From the NCBI GenBank assembly GCA_017455905.1, contig JAFTLQ010000006.1, forward strand, positions 47,204 to 111,203: 64,000 nt of DNA. Reading direction: 5' to 3'. This stretch comes from Clostridia bacterium. GTDB taxonomy: Bacteria; Bacillota; Clostridia; Oscillospirales; CAG-272. The position numbers and the translations under genes are program-made. Positions 53,564 to 61,932 of the stretch are shown here, in pieces (the stretch's first letter is position 1; every line of letters begins with the position of its first letter). Below the pieces are notes generated by a model. The model was given only the letters and a program-made list of their open reading frames with translations, made no database searches and was not told the DNA's origin.

Positions 53564-54427
53564 TCAGACCCAGCGAAGCTTTTCGGCGATCGGCTGTCCG
53601 TCGACCATGATATAGCTGTTGATGCCGTTATAGCCTACGGCGATCGCATGGCCGTCCATATTGGCACTGAGCATATGCGCCCGCTCCAGCAGCGCGGTGT
53701 ATTCGGCATAGACGCGCCCGTCAATGACCAGCTCATTCGTGCGCTTGACGCGGCGGTAAACCAATTGGTGGCCAAACACTTCGGCTTCGAGAAACGTGCG
53801 CGCCTTGACGTCGGTGTCGGCAAACCGTAAGGGGGTCGAATCGGGACGGGTCGGGTCGGGTATAAAGGCTTCGCCGTCGATGACGTCCTGTACGCCGACG
53901 CCTTGCGCTGCGGCTTCCTTTTTGAGCTTTTCCGCGGCGCTGATGCCCATAAAGAGAGAAACGATGACGTAGATGTGGAATAGGATGTCGAGGAGCATCT
54001 CAGAGGCGAGGCCGTAAAAGATGATCAGGAGGATCGTGTCAAGGCAGAAGAACACCAGCGCGGCGATCAGCCATCCCGTGCGCAGCTTCTTTGACATGTA
54101 CCAAAACAGCAGATACAGACCAAGAATGAACACGCAAAGCACAAGCGCCGCGGCGAACACGGCCGGGGGTAAAAAGGTCATGCTCTCGTACGCACCCTCG
54201 TACATGTCCGCGGGATACATACCGCAGAAGAACATGGCGTAGTCGGTCAGCAGGTAGGGAATGGCGGCGGAGAACAGGAAGTACGAATAGCCTCCGGCTG
54301 CCAGCATACCGACGTTGAGCGCCGTACAGATGACGACCAGAAGCAGGCTGATGCGTGCCGAGTTGTAGCGATTGGCGTTGATCTGCATCGGCGAGCCTGC
54401 CTGACGGTTAGAAAAGATGTTTGCCAT
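53564..54427 (-). CDS. Four-to-five-helix membrane protein, unknown function
   Basis: 287 residues from ATG 54427 behind GAGGAG. Hydrophobic segments at residues about 25-46, 50-70, 80-105, 115-135 and 140-160, then a cytosolic or external C-terminal domain of about 110 residues (VDGQPIAEKLRWV end, YIMVDG, and FLEAEVFGHQLVYRRVKR). No family recognised. Downstream of the LURP-one-like gene. Confidence 0.65.
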   Translation of the reverse strand: MANIFSNRQAGSPMQINANRYNSARISLLLVVICTALNVGMLAAGGYSYFLFSAAIPYLLTDYAMFFCGMYPADMYEGAYESMTFLPPAVFAAALVLCVFILGLYLLFWYMSKKLRTGWLIAALVFFCLDTILLIIFYGLASEMLLDILFHIYVIVSLFMGISAAEKLKKEAAAQGVGVQDVIDGEAFIPDPTRPDSTPLRFADTDVKARTFLEAEVFGHQLVYRRVKRTNELVIDGRVYAEYTALLERAHMLSANMDGHAIAVGYNGINSYIMVDGQPIAEKLRWV

Positions 54428-54517
54428 AAGGGGTCTCCTCTCGTGTTGTGTAATGGGTGAAGGGGGCATCGGTGAAGGTGCACCGCCATACGGGCAAGTC
54501 GCCCTTTGAAAACGGTT

Positions 54518-54991
54518 TTATTTGCGTCTTGAACATTTTTCCGCATCAATGGCAAGGACCAGCATCAGGGCGCAAAGGGCGTCCTGCGGATCGTTGACGT
54601 CGATGACGTAGGAATCGTTTAGCTTCCAAAGCTCCTTGGACACGGTGGCGATACGACCGCGAGCGGCACTGTGAATGGAATAATCCCATTCGAAAAAGCC
54701 TCCATCGATTTGCCAACCATTATAGTCAATATTGAACTTAGGCGCGAAAAAACTGAACGCTTTGCTGATACTTCCTATGTAATCGTTGCCAAGGTACATT
54801 TCGAACTTTGGTTGAAAAGAGAGCACCTTTTCCTTAACGGCGGCGATCGCTTTTCCTTTGGCATCATATACGCGCAGCAGATGTCCCCAAGAGGGCTCTC
54901 CCTTGACGGTATACACCGTTTGTCCCGCTTCGTTATATATGTCATAGCGGTCGAACCATGAAAAATACCGTTGCTTGAATAACAGCTTCAT
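54518..54991 (-). CDS. LURP-one-related (YxjI-like) protein
   Basis: 157 residues from ATG 54991 after AAGGAGA. Tubby-like beta-barrel pattern: RYFSWFDRYDIYNEAGQTVY, then VKGEPSWGHLLRVYD and FQPKFEMYLG, then FSFFAPKFNIDYNGWQIDG. Cytosolic; bacterial members have no known activity but may bind phospholipids. Likely cotranscribed with the 53564 membrane protein. Confidence 0.85.
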   Translation of the reverse strand: MKLLFKQRYFSWFDRYDIYNEAGQTVYTVKGEPSWGHLLRVYDAKGKAIAAVKEKVLSFQPKFEMYLGNDYIGSISKAFSFFAPKFNIDYNGWQIDGGFFEWDYSIHSAARGRIATVSKELWKLNDSYVIDVNDPQDALCALMLVLAIDAEKCSRRK

Positions 54992-55248
54992 GCGTCCCGA
55001 GTCTCCTTTTTCCTTGTGCGGCTGGACGGATGATCGCATCGATCGCTCGTTGCTTTCTTTACCTCTGCTATGCAGGGCACCGCCCTTCTATGTTTATTCT
55101 ATCACACAACCGCCGTGTTGTCAATCCACCTTGCAAAAACAGGCCGGCGTCTTTTGCCGCTTCGCTATCCGCCGGGGAAGGCTTTCGCCGCTCCGCCCAG
55201 GGTGATACGCGTTCGCGGAGCAAACATGGAGTGCTTATACGAAAAAAG

Positions 55249-55281
55249 GAGCCGCCTCAAGCGGAATGCTTGCGGCGGCTC
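55249..55281 (-). terminator. Terminator of the Wzz-like gene
   Basis: GAGCCGCC-x-CAAGC paired with GCTTG-CGGCGGCTC, T-run on the minus strand. Confidence 0.88.
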
Positions 55282-55298
55282 TTCAGAGGATCGTCGTG

Positions 55299-57014
55299 TC
55301 AGCGCGTGACAATAACGCCAAGCACGGGTTTATTCATCGCTTGGGCGCGCTCCTTCAGCTGAACAGCCGCACCCATGTCGGATGCGTCCAGCTGCTCTAC
55401 CAGAACCACGGCATCGCACGCCGCCATACCGCGCACGACGGCGGGGTCAAAGGCGACGGTGCCGCCGCTGAGAACCTGAACGTCACTACGCTGTGCCTTC
55501 ACGGCATCGGCAATGGTTGCGATCACATCGCCCGTCGCACCGCCGCACACCAGCACCGTTGTACGGTCGGCACAGGCTACGGTAACGTTGGAGAGGACAA
55601 GGTCCCGGTTGTGCTCGGGGGTCATTCCCTTGGCTGTATGGCCGGCCATGCGGTCGATCCAGCGGTCTACGCGAGCGAAGCGTCGCTCACCTTCCTTGGG
55701 CCAAAAGCCGAAGAACTTGCTGCCGACGGTCGAGCAAAGCTGCTCGGAGGACAGCACTTTATCGCGCAAAATGCCAACCAAAGCAAACCAAACAGCGGCA
55801 AGGAAGGCGCCGACCACACCGCCGATCAAGGCAAATTTCACAAATCCGGTGCACACGCTGAGCGCGGTATATCCGCCGTATTCGGGCTCCGGCTCGGCCA
55901 GCAGCGTCAGCTGCTCGGCACGCAGGGTAAAGTTCGCATCGCGATATCCGTCGATCTTGTTTTCCAAGGCCTGCGCTTCCAGAGGCAGCTCGTTGATGGC
56001 CAGATGGATATCATCGATCTCCTGACGAAACTCGCGGATCTCCGTATTCATATCACGGATGCCCGCCTCAAGGTTCAGAATGGAAACACCGACGTCGCGA
56101 ATGTCGGATTCGTAGTCGATCGCTTCCTGAATGTATTCGTACTGCTTGGAATACGTAGCAAGGTCGACGGTCGAATATTCGGCTGTGTTATATTTGATCA
56201 GCTCGTGCTCGGCAATCGATTCAGACACGTGCGTGTGCGCGGAGAGAATGGCGTCCGATATGTACTCGGCCACCGCTTTTGCCCAATCGGCGCTGTCGCT
56301 GATGACGCGAATGCGCATAGAGTTGATGTTGTAGTTGCCCACCGCGATCACCTCGGTCAGATAACGCGCCTCGGTATCCAAATCAAGATCGTCGATCATG
56401 GTGTTGTAGAAGGCGGTATTGCTGACGAGCAGGCGGTATGTGGTAAGAAGCTCAGGGGTGGGGTCAATGTTCTGATAGGTATTGTCGGGAAGGATCTCGT
56501 ATCCGCTGTCGACGCGCAGATATATGTCGTACGTGTTGACGTCGTACGGATCGATCGCCATCAGCAGGCTGTTTTCGTTTTGCTCCCTGCGATAGGTCAG
56601 GTAATAGTTGAGCTTTTCAAGCTCCAGGCGCAGCTCTTCAATATTGGCCGTGTAGTCCTCAATGCGTGCTTCGTTGTAGACGATTTTGGCATCCAGGTCG
56701 ACCAGTCGGCCCTCGTAATCGCTTTTCGTGATGGCAAGCTTTTCGATCCCGATCTGCGCTTGCGACGCCAGCTTGTCGTTTTCGCTGATCAGACGGTCAA
56801 AATCGTTGATAGCCGCCCAGTAAGCGCCATACGCGATCTCGTATTCCGCTTGCCAGCGCGCGACCTCGTCCTCGTCGTTTATAGCCAAGATACGGATAAC
56901 GGCGGTTACCGAGCCGGCGACAACGGCACAGATGACGGCAAACACGACCAGAACACGCCATTTTCGCAGGGCGTAAAACACCATATCCTTAAAACTGCTT
57001 TTAGATTCTTGCAT
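55299..57014 (-). CDS. Wzz/GNVR-type polysaccharide chain-length regulator
   Basis: 571 residues. Membrane segment at about 20-43 (WRVLVVFAVICAVVAG), a long external region with strong coiled-coil heptads (about 75-140 and 280-390), second membrane segment about 410-435, then a C-terminal cytosolic domain with a CpsD-like Rossmann pattern (VLVCGGATGDVIATI, DAVVLVEQLDASDMG) that lacks an intact Walker A. It is thus a polysaccharide co-polymerase without kinase activity. No capsule operon is in view. Confidence 0.82.
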   Translation of the reverse strand: MQESKSSFKDMVFYALRKWRVLVVFAVICAVVAGSVTAVIRILAINDEDEVARWQAEYEIAYGAYWAAINDFDRLISENDKLASQAQIGIEKLAITKSDYEGRLVDLDAKIVYNEARIEDYTANIEELRLELEKLNYYLTYRREQNENSLLMAIDPYDVNTYDIYLRVDSGYEILPDNTYQNIDPTPELLTTYRLLVSNTAFYNTMIDDLDLDTEARYLTEVIAVGNYNINSMRIRVISDSADWAKAVAEYISDAILSAHTHVSESIAEHELIKYNTAEYSTVDLATYSKQYEYIQEAIDYESDIRDVGVSILNLEAGIRDMNTEIREFRQEIDDIHLAINELPLEAQALENKIDGYRDANFTLRAEQLTLLAEPEPEYGGYTALSVCTGFVKFALIGGVVGAFLAAVWFALVGILRDKVLSSEQLCSTVGSKFFGFWPKEGERRFARVDRWIDRMAGHTAKGMTPEHNRDLVLSNVTVACADRTTVLVCGGATGDVIATIADAVKAQRSDVQVLSGGTVAFDPAVVRGMAACDAVVLVEQLDASDMGAAVQLKERAQAMNKPVLGVIVTR

Positions 57015-57079
57015 ATAGGAGACTCCTTTTTGCTTCCGGAACGGTTTTACCTACCGGAACGTGATAAACAGGCAGCCTA

Positions 57080-57108
57080 AGTATACCACGACCATGGGTA
57101 AAAGTCAA
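57080..57108 (-). promoter_or_regulatory. Promoter of the Wzz-like gene
   Basis: TTGACT (57108-57103), TATACT (57085-57080), 17-base spacer. Confidence 0.8.
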
Positions 57109-57240
57109 TGATTTCGGGATAAAAAGTCGAAAGGAAGCATTTGGACGCATCTTGCAGCCGAGGCATACGGCTTGCGGTTGAGTCCTATGTTTACTACCGT
57201 CTGTGCGTATCGCGGATGCGCGGGTTTTTTGAAGAATATA

Positions 57241-57280
57241 ACGATCCCCTCCGAAAGCGAGCGCTTTCAGAGGGGATCGT
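57241..57280 (-). terminator. Terminator hairpin
   Basis: ACGATCCCCTC-x-GAAAGC with GCTTTC-x-GAGGGGATCGT. Confidence 0.8.
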
Positions 57281-57611
57281 TAGCCAAACGAGCCGCGTAT
57301 CGTTTTAAGGTGACTCTCCTGTTTCGGTGAAGGATGTCGCTTGCTTGCCGTCGAATGGCAAACGCATGCCATGTGCGTATGGAATACGATGTATCAGTCT
57401 TTCTTATAGCCGATATTGTGGGGGCGAATATAAGATTGCAGACGGATGCAACCAACCCGTAAATGCCGAGCGTTATCAAGGAAAGAAAGAAGAAAGCTAA
57501 CGTTCTGGAAGTATATCCTGCGGGCCTCAGGCTCGTGTGGTTGATGATGATGCTTCCGATCCAACCGAGGAAAAACGTTAATAAGAAACGAATCAGGTTA
57601 TTGTTGTCCAT
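57267..57611 (-). pseudogene. TM2-like membrane protein with a C-terminal frameshift
   Basis: Starts at ATG 57611 after GGAGGAG. Residues 1-60 are the common Bacillota membrane protein FLLTFFLGWIGSIIINHTSL...SRTLAFFFLSLITLGIYGLVAS, with two helices. After CNLIFAP the frame goes astray: adding one base in the run GCCCCC (57421-57426) gives HNIGYKKD then stop, the normal end of this family. The present frame instead reads 45 unrelated, basic residues into the terminator. A recent frameshift or a base-call error in the homopolymer. Confidence 0.75.
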
Positions 57612-57891
57612 CTCATACTCCTCCGAATGTAAAAGGTAAAAACGTGTGTCCGACCGAAGCGTTGCACACCGAAACCATGCAGGCACCGATCGTACGAGTT
57701 TAGTATATCATGAAGGGAAAGCATTTTTATACAATATTAAAAAAACGTGTGCGCGTTGCTTGCTCCGCGGAGGGTGACCGCGTTCCATGGAGCCATATGA
57801 AAAAACGCAACGCAGCGCCGCCGAAAACCGACAAGACGCGCGCGGCGGATCGCATACCGCCACGAATTTTTAAAAAATCCTAAAAAAGGGC

Positions 57892-57920
57892 TTGACAAAC
57901 GTGCACGTATTTGCTATAAT
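57892..57920 (+). promoter_or_regulatory. Promoter of tRNA-Cys
   Basis: TTGACA 57892-57897, TATAAT 57915-57920, 17-base spacer. Confidence 0.9.
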
Positions 57921-57940
57921 GTCAAGGCACACATGAATAC

Positions 57941-58014
57941 GGCGCCATAGCCAAGCGGTAAGGCAGAGGTCTGCAAAACCTTTATCCCCGGTCCGATTCC
58001 GGGTGGCGCCTCCA
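57941..58014 (+). tRNA. tRNA-Cys(GCA)
   Basis: 74 bases with encoded CCA. Acceptor GGCGCCA/TGGCGCC, anticodon loop CTGCAAA (GCA), T-arm CCCGG-TCCGATT-CCGGG, discriminator U as in tRNA-Cys. Single-gene transcript. Confidence 0.96.
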
Positions 58015-58048
58015 AAAAGAAAAGTCGCGTAAGCGGCTTTTTCTTTTT
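58014..58048 (+). terminator. tRNA-Cys terminator
   Basis: AAAAAGAAAAGTCGC with GCGGCTTTTTCTTTTT. The stretch 58049-58256 holds pyrimidine-rich CTCTTCACT-like repeats and no gene. Confidence 0.88.
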
Positions 58049-58256
58049 GTACTCTTCACTATTCTCTTTTCACTCTTCACTTTTCTCTAATCTCTCCCAC
58101 GCGACTTTTCCAGAGAAGAGATAAGAGAGAAAAGAGAAAAGAAAAGGTAGCTTTTCTCCCGTTGGTCGAAAAGCAATTTTAATTAAAAGATGCCAATCGA
58201 CATTTGGGGCAAGGGAGCAGAAGTGAACCTTTGCCTTGCCTTTTTGTCGGCAGTTA

Positions 58257-58285
58257 TTGAAAAATATTGGAAAATGTGCTATAAT
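58257..58285 (+). promoter_or_regulatory. Promoter of AT-rich hypothetical gene
   Basis: TTGAAA 58257-58262, TATAAT 58280-58285, 17-base spacer. Confidence 0.75.
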
Positions 58286-58308
58286 AAACTCAGAAAGGCG
58301 GTGGAGAT

Positions 58309-58806
58309 ATGAAAAATCTGATTTCTTCCAAAGGCAATTCTATTCAACCAAATGGTGCTATTGGAAAACAAAAATGTGGTATAATATTTTGGCAAAAAAC
58401 CGGATTTTTAAGGCATTGTAATTATATTGGATTCCAGTCTATGATTGCGTTGATAAATAAGAAATTCTCTCCGAGTAATATACAAAATCACGGCGAATAT
58501 TGTTTTATTCAGTTTGACAATAATGATGAAAAAATCATCTATTTATCGTTAAAGCAAGAACCTAATTCTAAGCATTCTTTCATTTATGGTGAATCTCATA
58601 CCGTGTATGCTGATTCGAAATTTCATATGTTGGCATTGGATATTGTAAGTTATATAGGGAAACAGATTGGATGTAAGTTCTTCGTAGACGATGCAACGGA
58701 TTTTTTAGAACATCGATCTACGGAAAAACTTGATGAATATATTGAAAATTTTGAAATCACACCAATTGAATCTCCCGATTTGTTAAGACAGGCACTAAAA
58801 AAATAA
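58309..58806 (+). CDS. AT-rich hypothetical protein
   Basis: 165 residues, ATG 58309 after a GGTGGAG site. Mixed alpha/beta, no signal peptide, no membrane helix; features FIQFDNNDEKIIYLSL, FIYGESHTVYADSKFHML and CKFFVDDATDFLEHRS. No family recognised. Its base composition and codon use are far more AT-rich than its neighbours, and it sits between a tRNA gene and a mobile hairpin, so recent transfer is likely. Confidence 0.65.
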   Translation: MKNLISSKGNSIQPNGAIGKQKCGIIFWQKTGFLRHCNYIGFQSMIALINKKFSPSNIQNHGEYCFIQFDNNDEKIIYLSLKQEPNSKHSFIYGESHTVYADSKFHMLALDIVSYIGKQIGCKFFVDDATDFLEHRSTEKLDEYIENFEITPIESPDLLRQALKK

Positions 58807-58838
58807 ACTATGCGTGGCATCTTTTTTGTCAACACGCC

Positions 58839-58882
58839 TCCGAAACAAAACGCACTTCGTATGAAGTGCGTTTTGTTTCGGA
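58839..58882. repeat. Perfect 20-bp-arm hairpin
   Basis: TCCGAAACAAAACGCACTTC (58839) and its exact complement (58863) around GTAT. May terminate the hypothetical gene, but the length and perfection suggest a mobile palindrome; a hairpin comb follows at once. Confidence 0.75.
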
Positions 58883-58883
58883 A

Positions 58884-58985
58884 CGATGCGTTCCGCTTAC
58901 GCGGAACGAGATGTGCCCTTTGGGCGTGATGTTTTCTTCGGACGTGCTATGCGCTTCGCTCCGCGCGGCGGAGTCGCCGTTCGGC
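58884..58985 (+). repeat. Hairpin comb, linker GTGATGT type
   Basis: CGTTCCGCTTACGCGGAACG, then AGATGT, GCCCTTTGGGC, then GTGATGT, TTTCTTCGGAC, then GTGCTAT, GCGCTTCGCTC, then CGGCGGAGTCGCCGTTCGGC (approximate units). Confidence 0.6.
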
Positions 58986-59052
58986 GGTGGCAAGAAAAAG
59001 CAAAGCGATTCCTGCTTTTTAAAAAAACATTCATATTTTTTTCAAAAACCCC

Positions 59053-59081
59053 TTGACCTTTGTCGAAATATTTGGTATACT
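59053..59081 (+). promoter_or_regulatory. Promoter of the glycine-riboswitch transcript
   Basis: TTGACC 59053-59058, TATACT 59076-59081, 17-base spacer. Confidence 0.8.
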
Positions 59082-59112
59082 ATGTCCCGAATTGAATATA
59101 TCTGGTCGATGC

Positions 59113-59275
59113 ATGCAGGAAAGTGTGATGTCACAGCCGAAGGAGTAACGCTCTCAGGTGTCCGATAGGATGAGGACTGCATGCGGACAGATCTTTGGAG
59201 ACACCCACACCGTGGGGGCCGAAGGTGCAAGCGTATAACACGCCAATCTCTCAGGCAAAAGGACAAAGACCAATA
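59113..59275 (+). promoter_or_regulatory. Tandem glycine riboswitch
   Basis: Two aptamers: the first with CCGAAGGAGTAAC and CTCTCAGGTGTCCGA, the second with GGGGGCCGAAGGTGCAAGC and ATCTCTCAGGCAAAAGGACA, joined by the GGACAGATCTTTGGAGA linker. These are the conserved cores of the glycine riboswitch. An AGCS-type alanine/glycine symporter follows. Confidence 0.93.
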
Positions 59276-59290
59276 TCTTTTGATTGTTGT

Positions 59291-59340
59291 ATGGTTTTTG
59301 GTGCGTTGCGTCTTGCGCGATGTACCATTTTTTATTTTTT
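59291..59340 (+). terminator. Riboswitch-controlled terminator
   Basis: ATGGT (59291) / ACCAT (59324) with inner GTGCG/CGCG pairs, followed by TTTTTTATTTTTT, ahead of the ribosome site GGAGGGG. Confidence 0.7.
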
Positions 59341-59351
59341 GGAGGGGAAAC

Positions 59352-60896
59352 ATGCAAGCGTTTCTTGATTTTATCGCGTCGGTCAACGGCGTGATCAACA
59401 ATGCCGTTTGGGGCCTGCCCGGTCTCATTCTTCTGATCGGCACCGGCGTGCTGCTGACCTGTGGAACAAAATTCTTCCAGGTGCGCCGCATCGGCCATTG
59501 GTTTAAAACGACGATCGGCAGTATCTTTCGCAAGAACAGCCAAGTCACCAAGAGCAACGACAAAAAGGCCATTTCGCAGTTCCAGGCGCTGTGCGCGGCT
59601 TTGGCTGCCACCATCGGAACGGGCAACATCGCGGGCGTTGCCGCCGCGATCGTAACGGGCGGCCCGGGTGCGGTCTTTTGGATGTGGGTCGCCGCCTTCT
59701 TTGGCATGATGACGAATTTCTCGGAGAATCTGCTCGGCATCTACTATCGCCGCAGAAACAAGGACGGCGAATGGGCCGGCGGTCCGATGTACTATCTCAC
59801 GAACGGCTTGGGAGAGCGCTACGGCAAACGGTGGCTCAAGCCCGTCTCGCGCGTGCTGGCCGTTATGTTTGCTTGCTTTGCGATCCTCGCCTCCTTCGGT
59901 ATCGGTAACATGGCGCAGATCAACAAGATCGTTCTGAATATCGACGCCGCCTTCTTTACCAATGTTGAGGCACCCGTGATCCCCGGAACGAGCATCAACA
60001 TCATTCACCTGATCCTCGGCTTTGCGCTGCTGGTGGTCGCCGCGCTGATCATCATCGGCGGCTTGCGCCGCATTGCCAAATTTGCCGAGATCGTCGTCCC
60101 CTTTATGGCGGTGATCTACGTCATCGGGTGCCTGATCGTTATGGTCATCAATATCGGCAACATCGGTCCGATGCTTGCGTCGATCTTCCGCTTTGCCTTC
60201 CGTCCGGCGGCCTTCCTCGGCGGCGGGCTTGGCGTTCTCATCAGCAAGACGATGACGCAGGGCTTCAAGCGAGGCGTGTTCTCCAACGAGGCCGGTCTCG
60301 GCTCCTCGGTCATGGTACACTCGTCCTCCAACGTTAAGGAGCCTGTCAGGCAGGGTATGTGGGGCATCTTTGAGGTGTTCGTTGATACCTTCGTCGTTTG
60401 CACCATGACGGCCATCGTCGTCCTGTCCACGGGATACATCGATCTTGCGACGGGAACGCCCGCGGCCGGCATCAGCGGCGACACGCTGGTCTCGCAGGCC
60501 TTTGGCCAGTATTTTGGTGTGGTCGGAACGTGGTTCGTTGCCATTGCCATGCTGTTCTTTGCCTTCACCACCGTCCTCGGCTGGTCGCAGTACGGATCCA
60601 AGGCGGTCGAATACCTCTTCGGTGTCAAGGGGATCAAGGTGTATAAGGTCATCTTTGTCGTCATGATCCTGTCGGGCGCGATCATGGAGGGCGGCCTTGC
60701 CTGGGATCTGTCGGATACCTTCAACGGCCTTATGATGATCCCCAACCTGATCGGTGTCGTGGCCCTCTTCCCGCTGGTGCTGAAAATTACCAAGAACTAC
60801 ATTGACCGTAAGCTTCTCGGAAAGGATATTCCGCCGCTTCTGTCGAACGATCCCGACATTCAGGCGCAGATGGAGCAGGTCGCCGACGACGAGTAA
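59352..60896 (+). CDS. Alanine/glycine:cation symporter (AGCS family)
   Basis: 514 residues, 10-11 membrane helices. Family motifs: LIGTGVLLTCGTKFFQVRRI near the start, the QALCAALAATIGTGNIAGVA signature, GGPMYYL and GVFSNEAGLGSS. Sodium- or proton-driven uptake of alanine or glycine; the riboswitch makes glycine the probable ligand or inducer. Start ATG 59352 behind GGAGGGG. Single-gene unit. Confidence 0.95.
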   Translation: MQAFLDFIASVNGVINNAVWGLPGLILLIGTGVLLTCGTKFFQVRRIGHWFKTTIGSIFRKNSQVTKSNDKKAISQFQALCAALAATIGTGNIAGVAAAIVTGGPGAVFWMWVAAFFGMMTNFSENLLGIYYRRRNKDGEWAGGPMYYLTNGLGERYGKRWLKPVSRVLAVMFACFAILASFGIGNMAQINKIVLNIDAAFFTNVEAPVIPGTSINIIHLILGFALLVVAALIIIGGLRRIAKFAEIVVPFMAVIYVIGCLIVMVINIGNIGPMLASIFRFAFRPAAFLGGGLGVLISKTMTQGFKRGVFSNEAGLGSSVMVHSSSNVKEPVRQGMWGIFEVFVDTFVVCTMTAIVVLSTGYIDLATGTPAAGISGDTLVSQAFGQYFGVVGTWFVAIAMLFFAFTTVLGWSQYGSKAVEYLFGVKGIKVYKVIFVVMILSGAIMEGGLAWDLSDTFNGLMMIPNLIGVVALFPLVLKITKNYIDRKLLGKDIPPLLSNDPDIQAQMEQVADDE

Positions 60897-60905
60897 AAAA
60901 GAAAA

Positions 60906-60943
60906 GGGACGGCGCCATAAAGATCCGATCACGGCGCCGTCCC
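60906..60943 (+). terminator. Terminator of symporter gene
   Basis: GGGACGGCGCC/GGCGCCGTCCC, 11-bp perfect stem; the T-run is weak. Confidence 0.75.
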
Positions 60944-60992
60944 ACCTTCTTGCATAGATCATTCAAAAAAAGAAAAAAGGGGGAGAACTCGT

Positions 60993-61886
60993 ATGAACAT
61001 CTTGATCGAAGACTTTCTCCGCACCTACCCCTTCCCGGAGGCGGCGGTGCGCGAGGTGATAGAGGCTTACGAGCGCGTGACGGCCGAGGAGGATACGCGG
61101 CGCGACCTGTTGGCCATGACGGACGCCTACCGCGAAGGCGGTGCGGTCGATTTTGACCGCGCGGTCGAGAGGATGCAGGACATTAGCCGCCGTGCGGATA
61201 TTCACCCGTACACGGGCTATCTCGTGCTGGTCTGTGCGTTTGCCGCCTTGGCGCGGGCGCATTACGAGCGCGAGGGGCTGAGCGAGGAGCTGTACCGCGC
61301 GACGATGAACGACGTTTATTATAAATACGAGGAATGCCGTTTGGTTTACGGTGTGACGGGGACCTTCGTTCCCACGTGGTTCGGCCGCTTCTTCCGCTTG
61401 GAGCGCTTCGCCTTTGGCCTGCTGCAGTTTGAATGCACCACCTGTAAGGCTGTATGCACGCTGAACGGCGTGCCCATGCACATCGGGGATCCGACCGTGA
61501 ACATTCACGTGCCGCGCTCGGGCAAGCGGCTGACGCCTGCCGAGGTCGACCGATCCCTGGCCCTTGGCTGTGCGTTCCTTGAAAAGCGTTACGGTCTGTC
61601 TGCCCCGATCGTCATCGAGATCAACTCGTGGCTGCTCTATCCCGAGAACCGCGCCATGCTATCCGAGGGCTCCAACATCCGCGCCTTTATGGATCGCTTC
61701 TATATCGCCAAGGCGGGAGAATACGAGGATTATTCGCAGGTTTGGCGCCTCTTTGACCAAAGCTACGAGGGCGATCCCGACGCCCTTCCTGCCGATACGT
61801 CCTTGCGCCGCGCGTATATTGCGCGCATTCGTGAGGGTAAGCCGCTCGGCTGGGGCTATGGCTTGCTTGTTTATAAAAGAGCATAA
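60993..61886 (+). CDS. GNAT-like acyltransferase-domain protein (DUF5596 type)
   Basis: 297 residues; ATG after GGGGGAG. A helical N-terminal domain (residues 1-120) and a C-terminal GNAT-like half: FGLLQFECTTCK, then MHIGDPTVNIHVPRSGKRLT, EVDRSLALGCAF and EINSWLLYPEN. These match the NAT_N/GNAT_C (DUF5596) proteins of Clostridia. No substrate known. Cytosolic. Single gene with a strong shared terminator. Confidence 0.85.
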   Translation: MNILIEDFLRTYPFPEAAVREVIEAYERVTAEEDTRRDLLAMTDAYREGGAVDFDRAVERMQDISRRADIHPYTGYLVLVCAFAALARAHYEREGLSEELYRATMNDVYYKYEECRLVYGVTGTFVPTWFGRFFRLERFAFGLLQFECTTCKAVCTLNGVPMHIGDPTVNIHVPRSGKRLTPAEVDRSLALGCAFLEKRYGLSAPIVIEINSWLLYPENRAMLSEGSNIRAFMDRFYIAKAGEYEDYSQVWRLFDQSYEGDPDALPADTSLRRAYIARIREGKPLGWGYGLLVYKRA

Positions 61887-61932
61887 AAAGCGCAGAAAGC
61901 AAACATTTATTTGCTTTCTGCGTTCTTTTTTG
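61887..61932. terminator. Bidirectional terminator
   Basis: AAGCGCAGAAAGCAAA with TTTGCTTTCTGCG and T-runs on both strands, between converging genes. Confidence 0.92.

Noticed and set aside
55266-57080. 604-residue plus-strand open frame
   Set aside because: Shadow of the Wzz-like gene; composition and lack of motifs are typical of an antisense frame.
59154-60962. 602-residue minus-strand open frame
   Set aside because: Antisense to the riboswitch and the symporter gene; His/Asp/Arg-rich shadow sequence.
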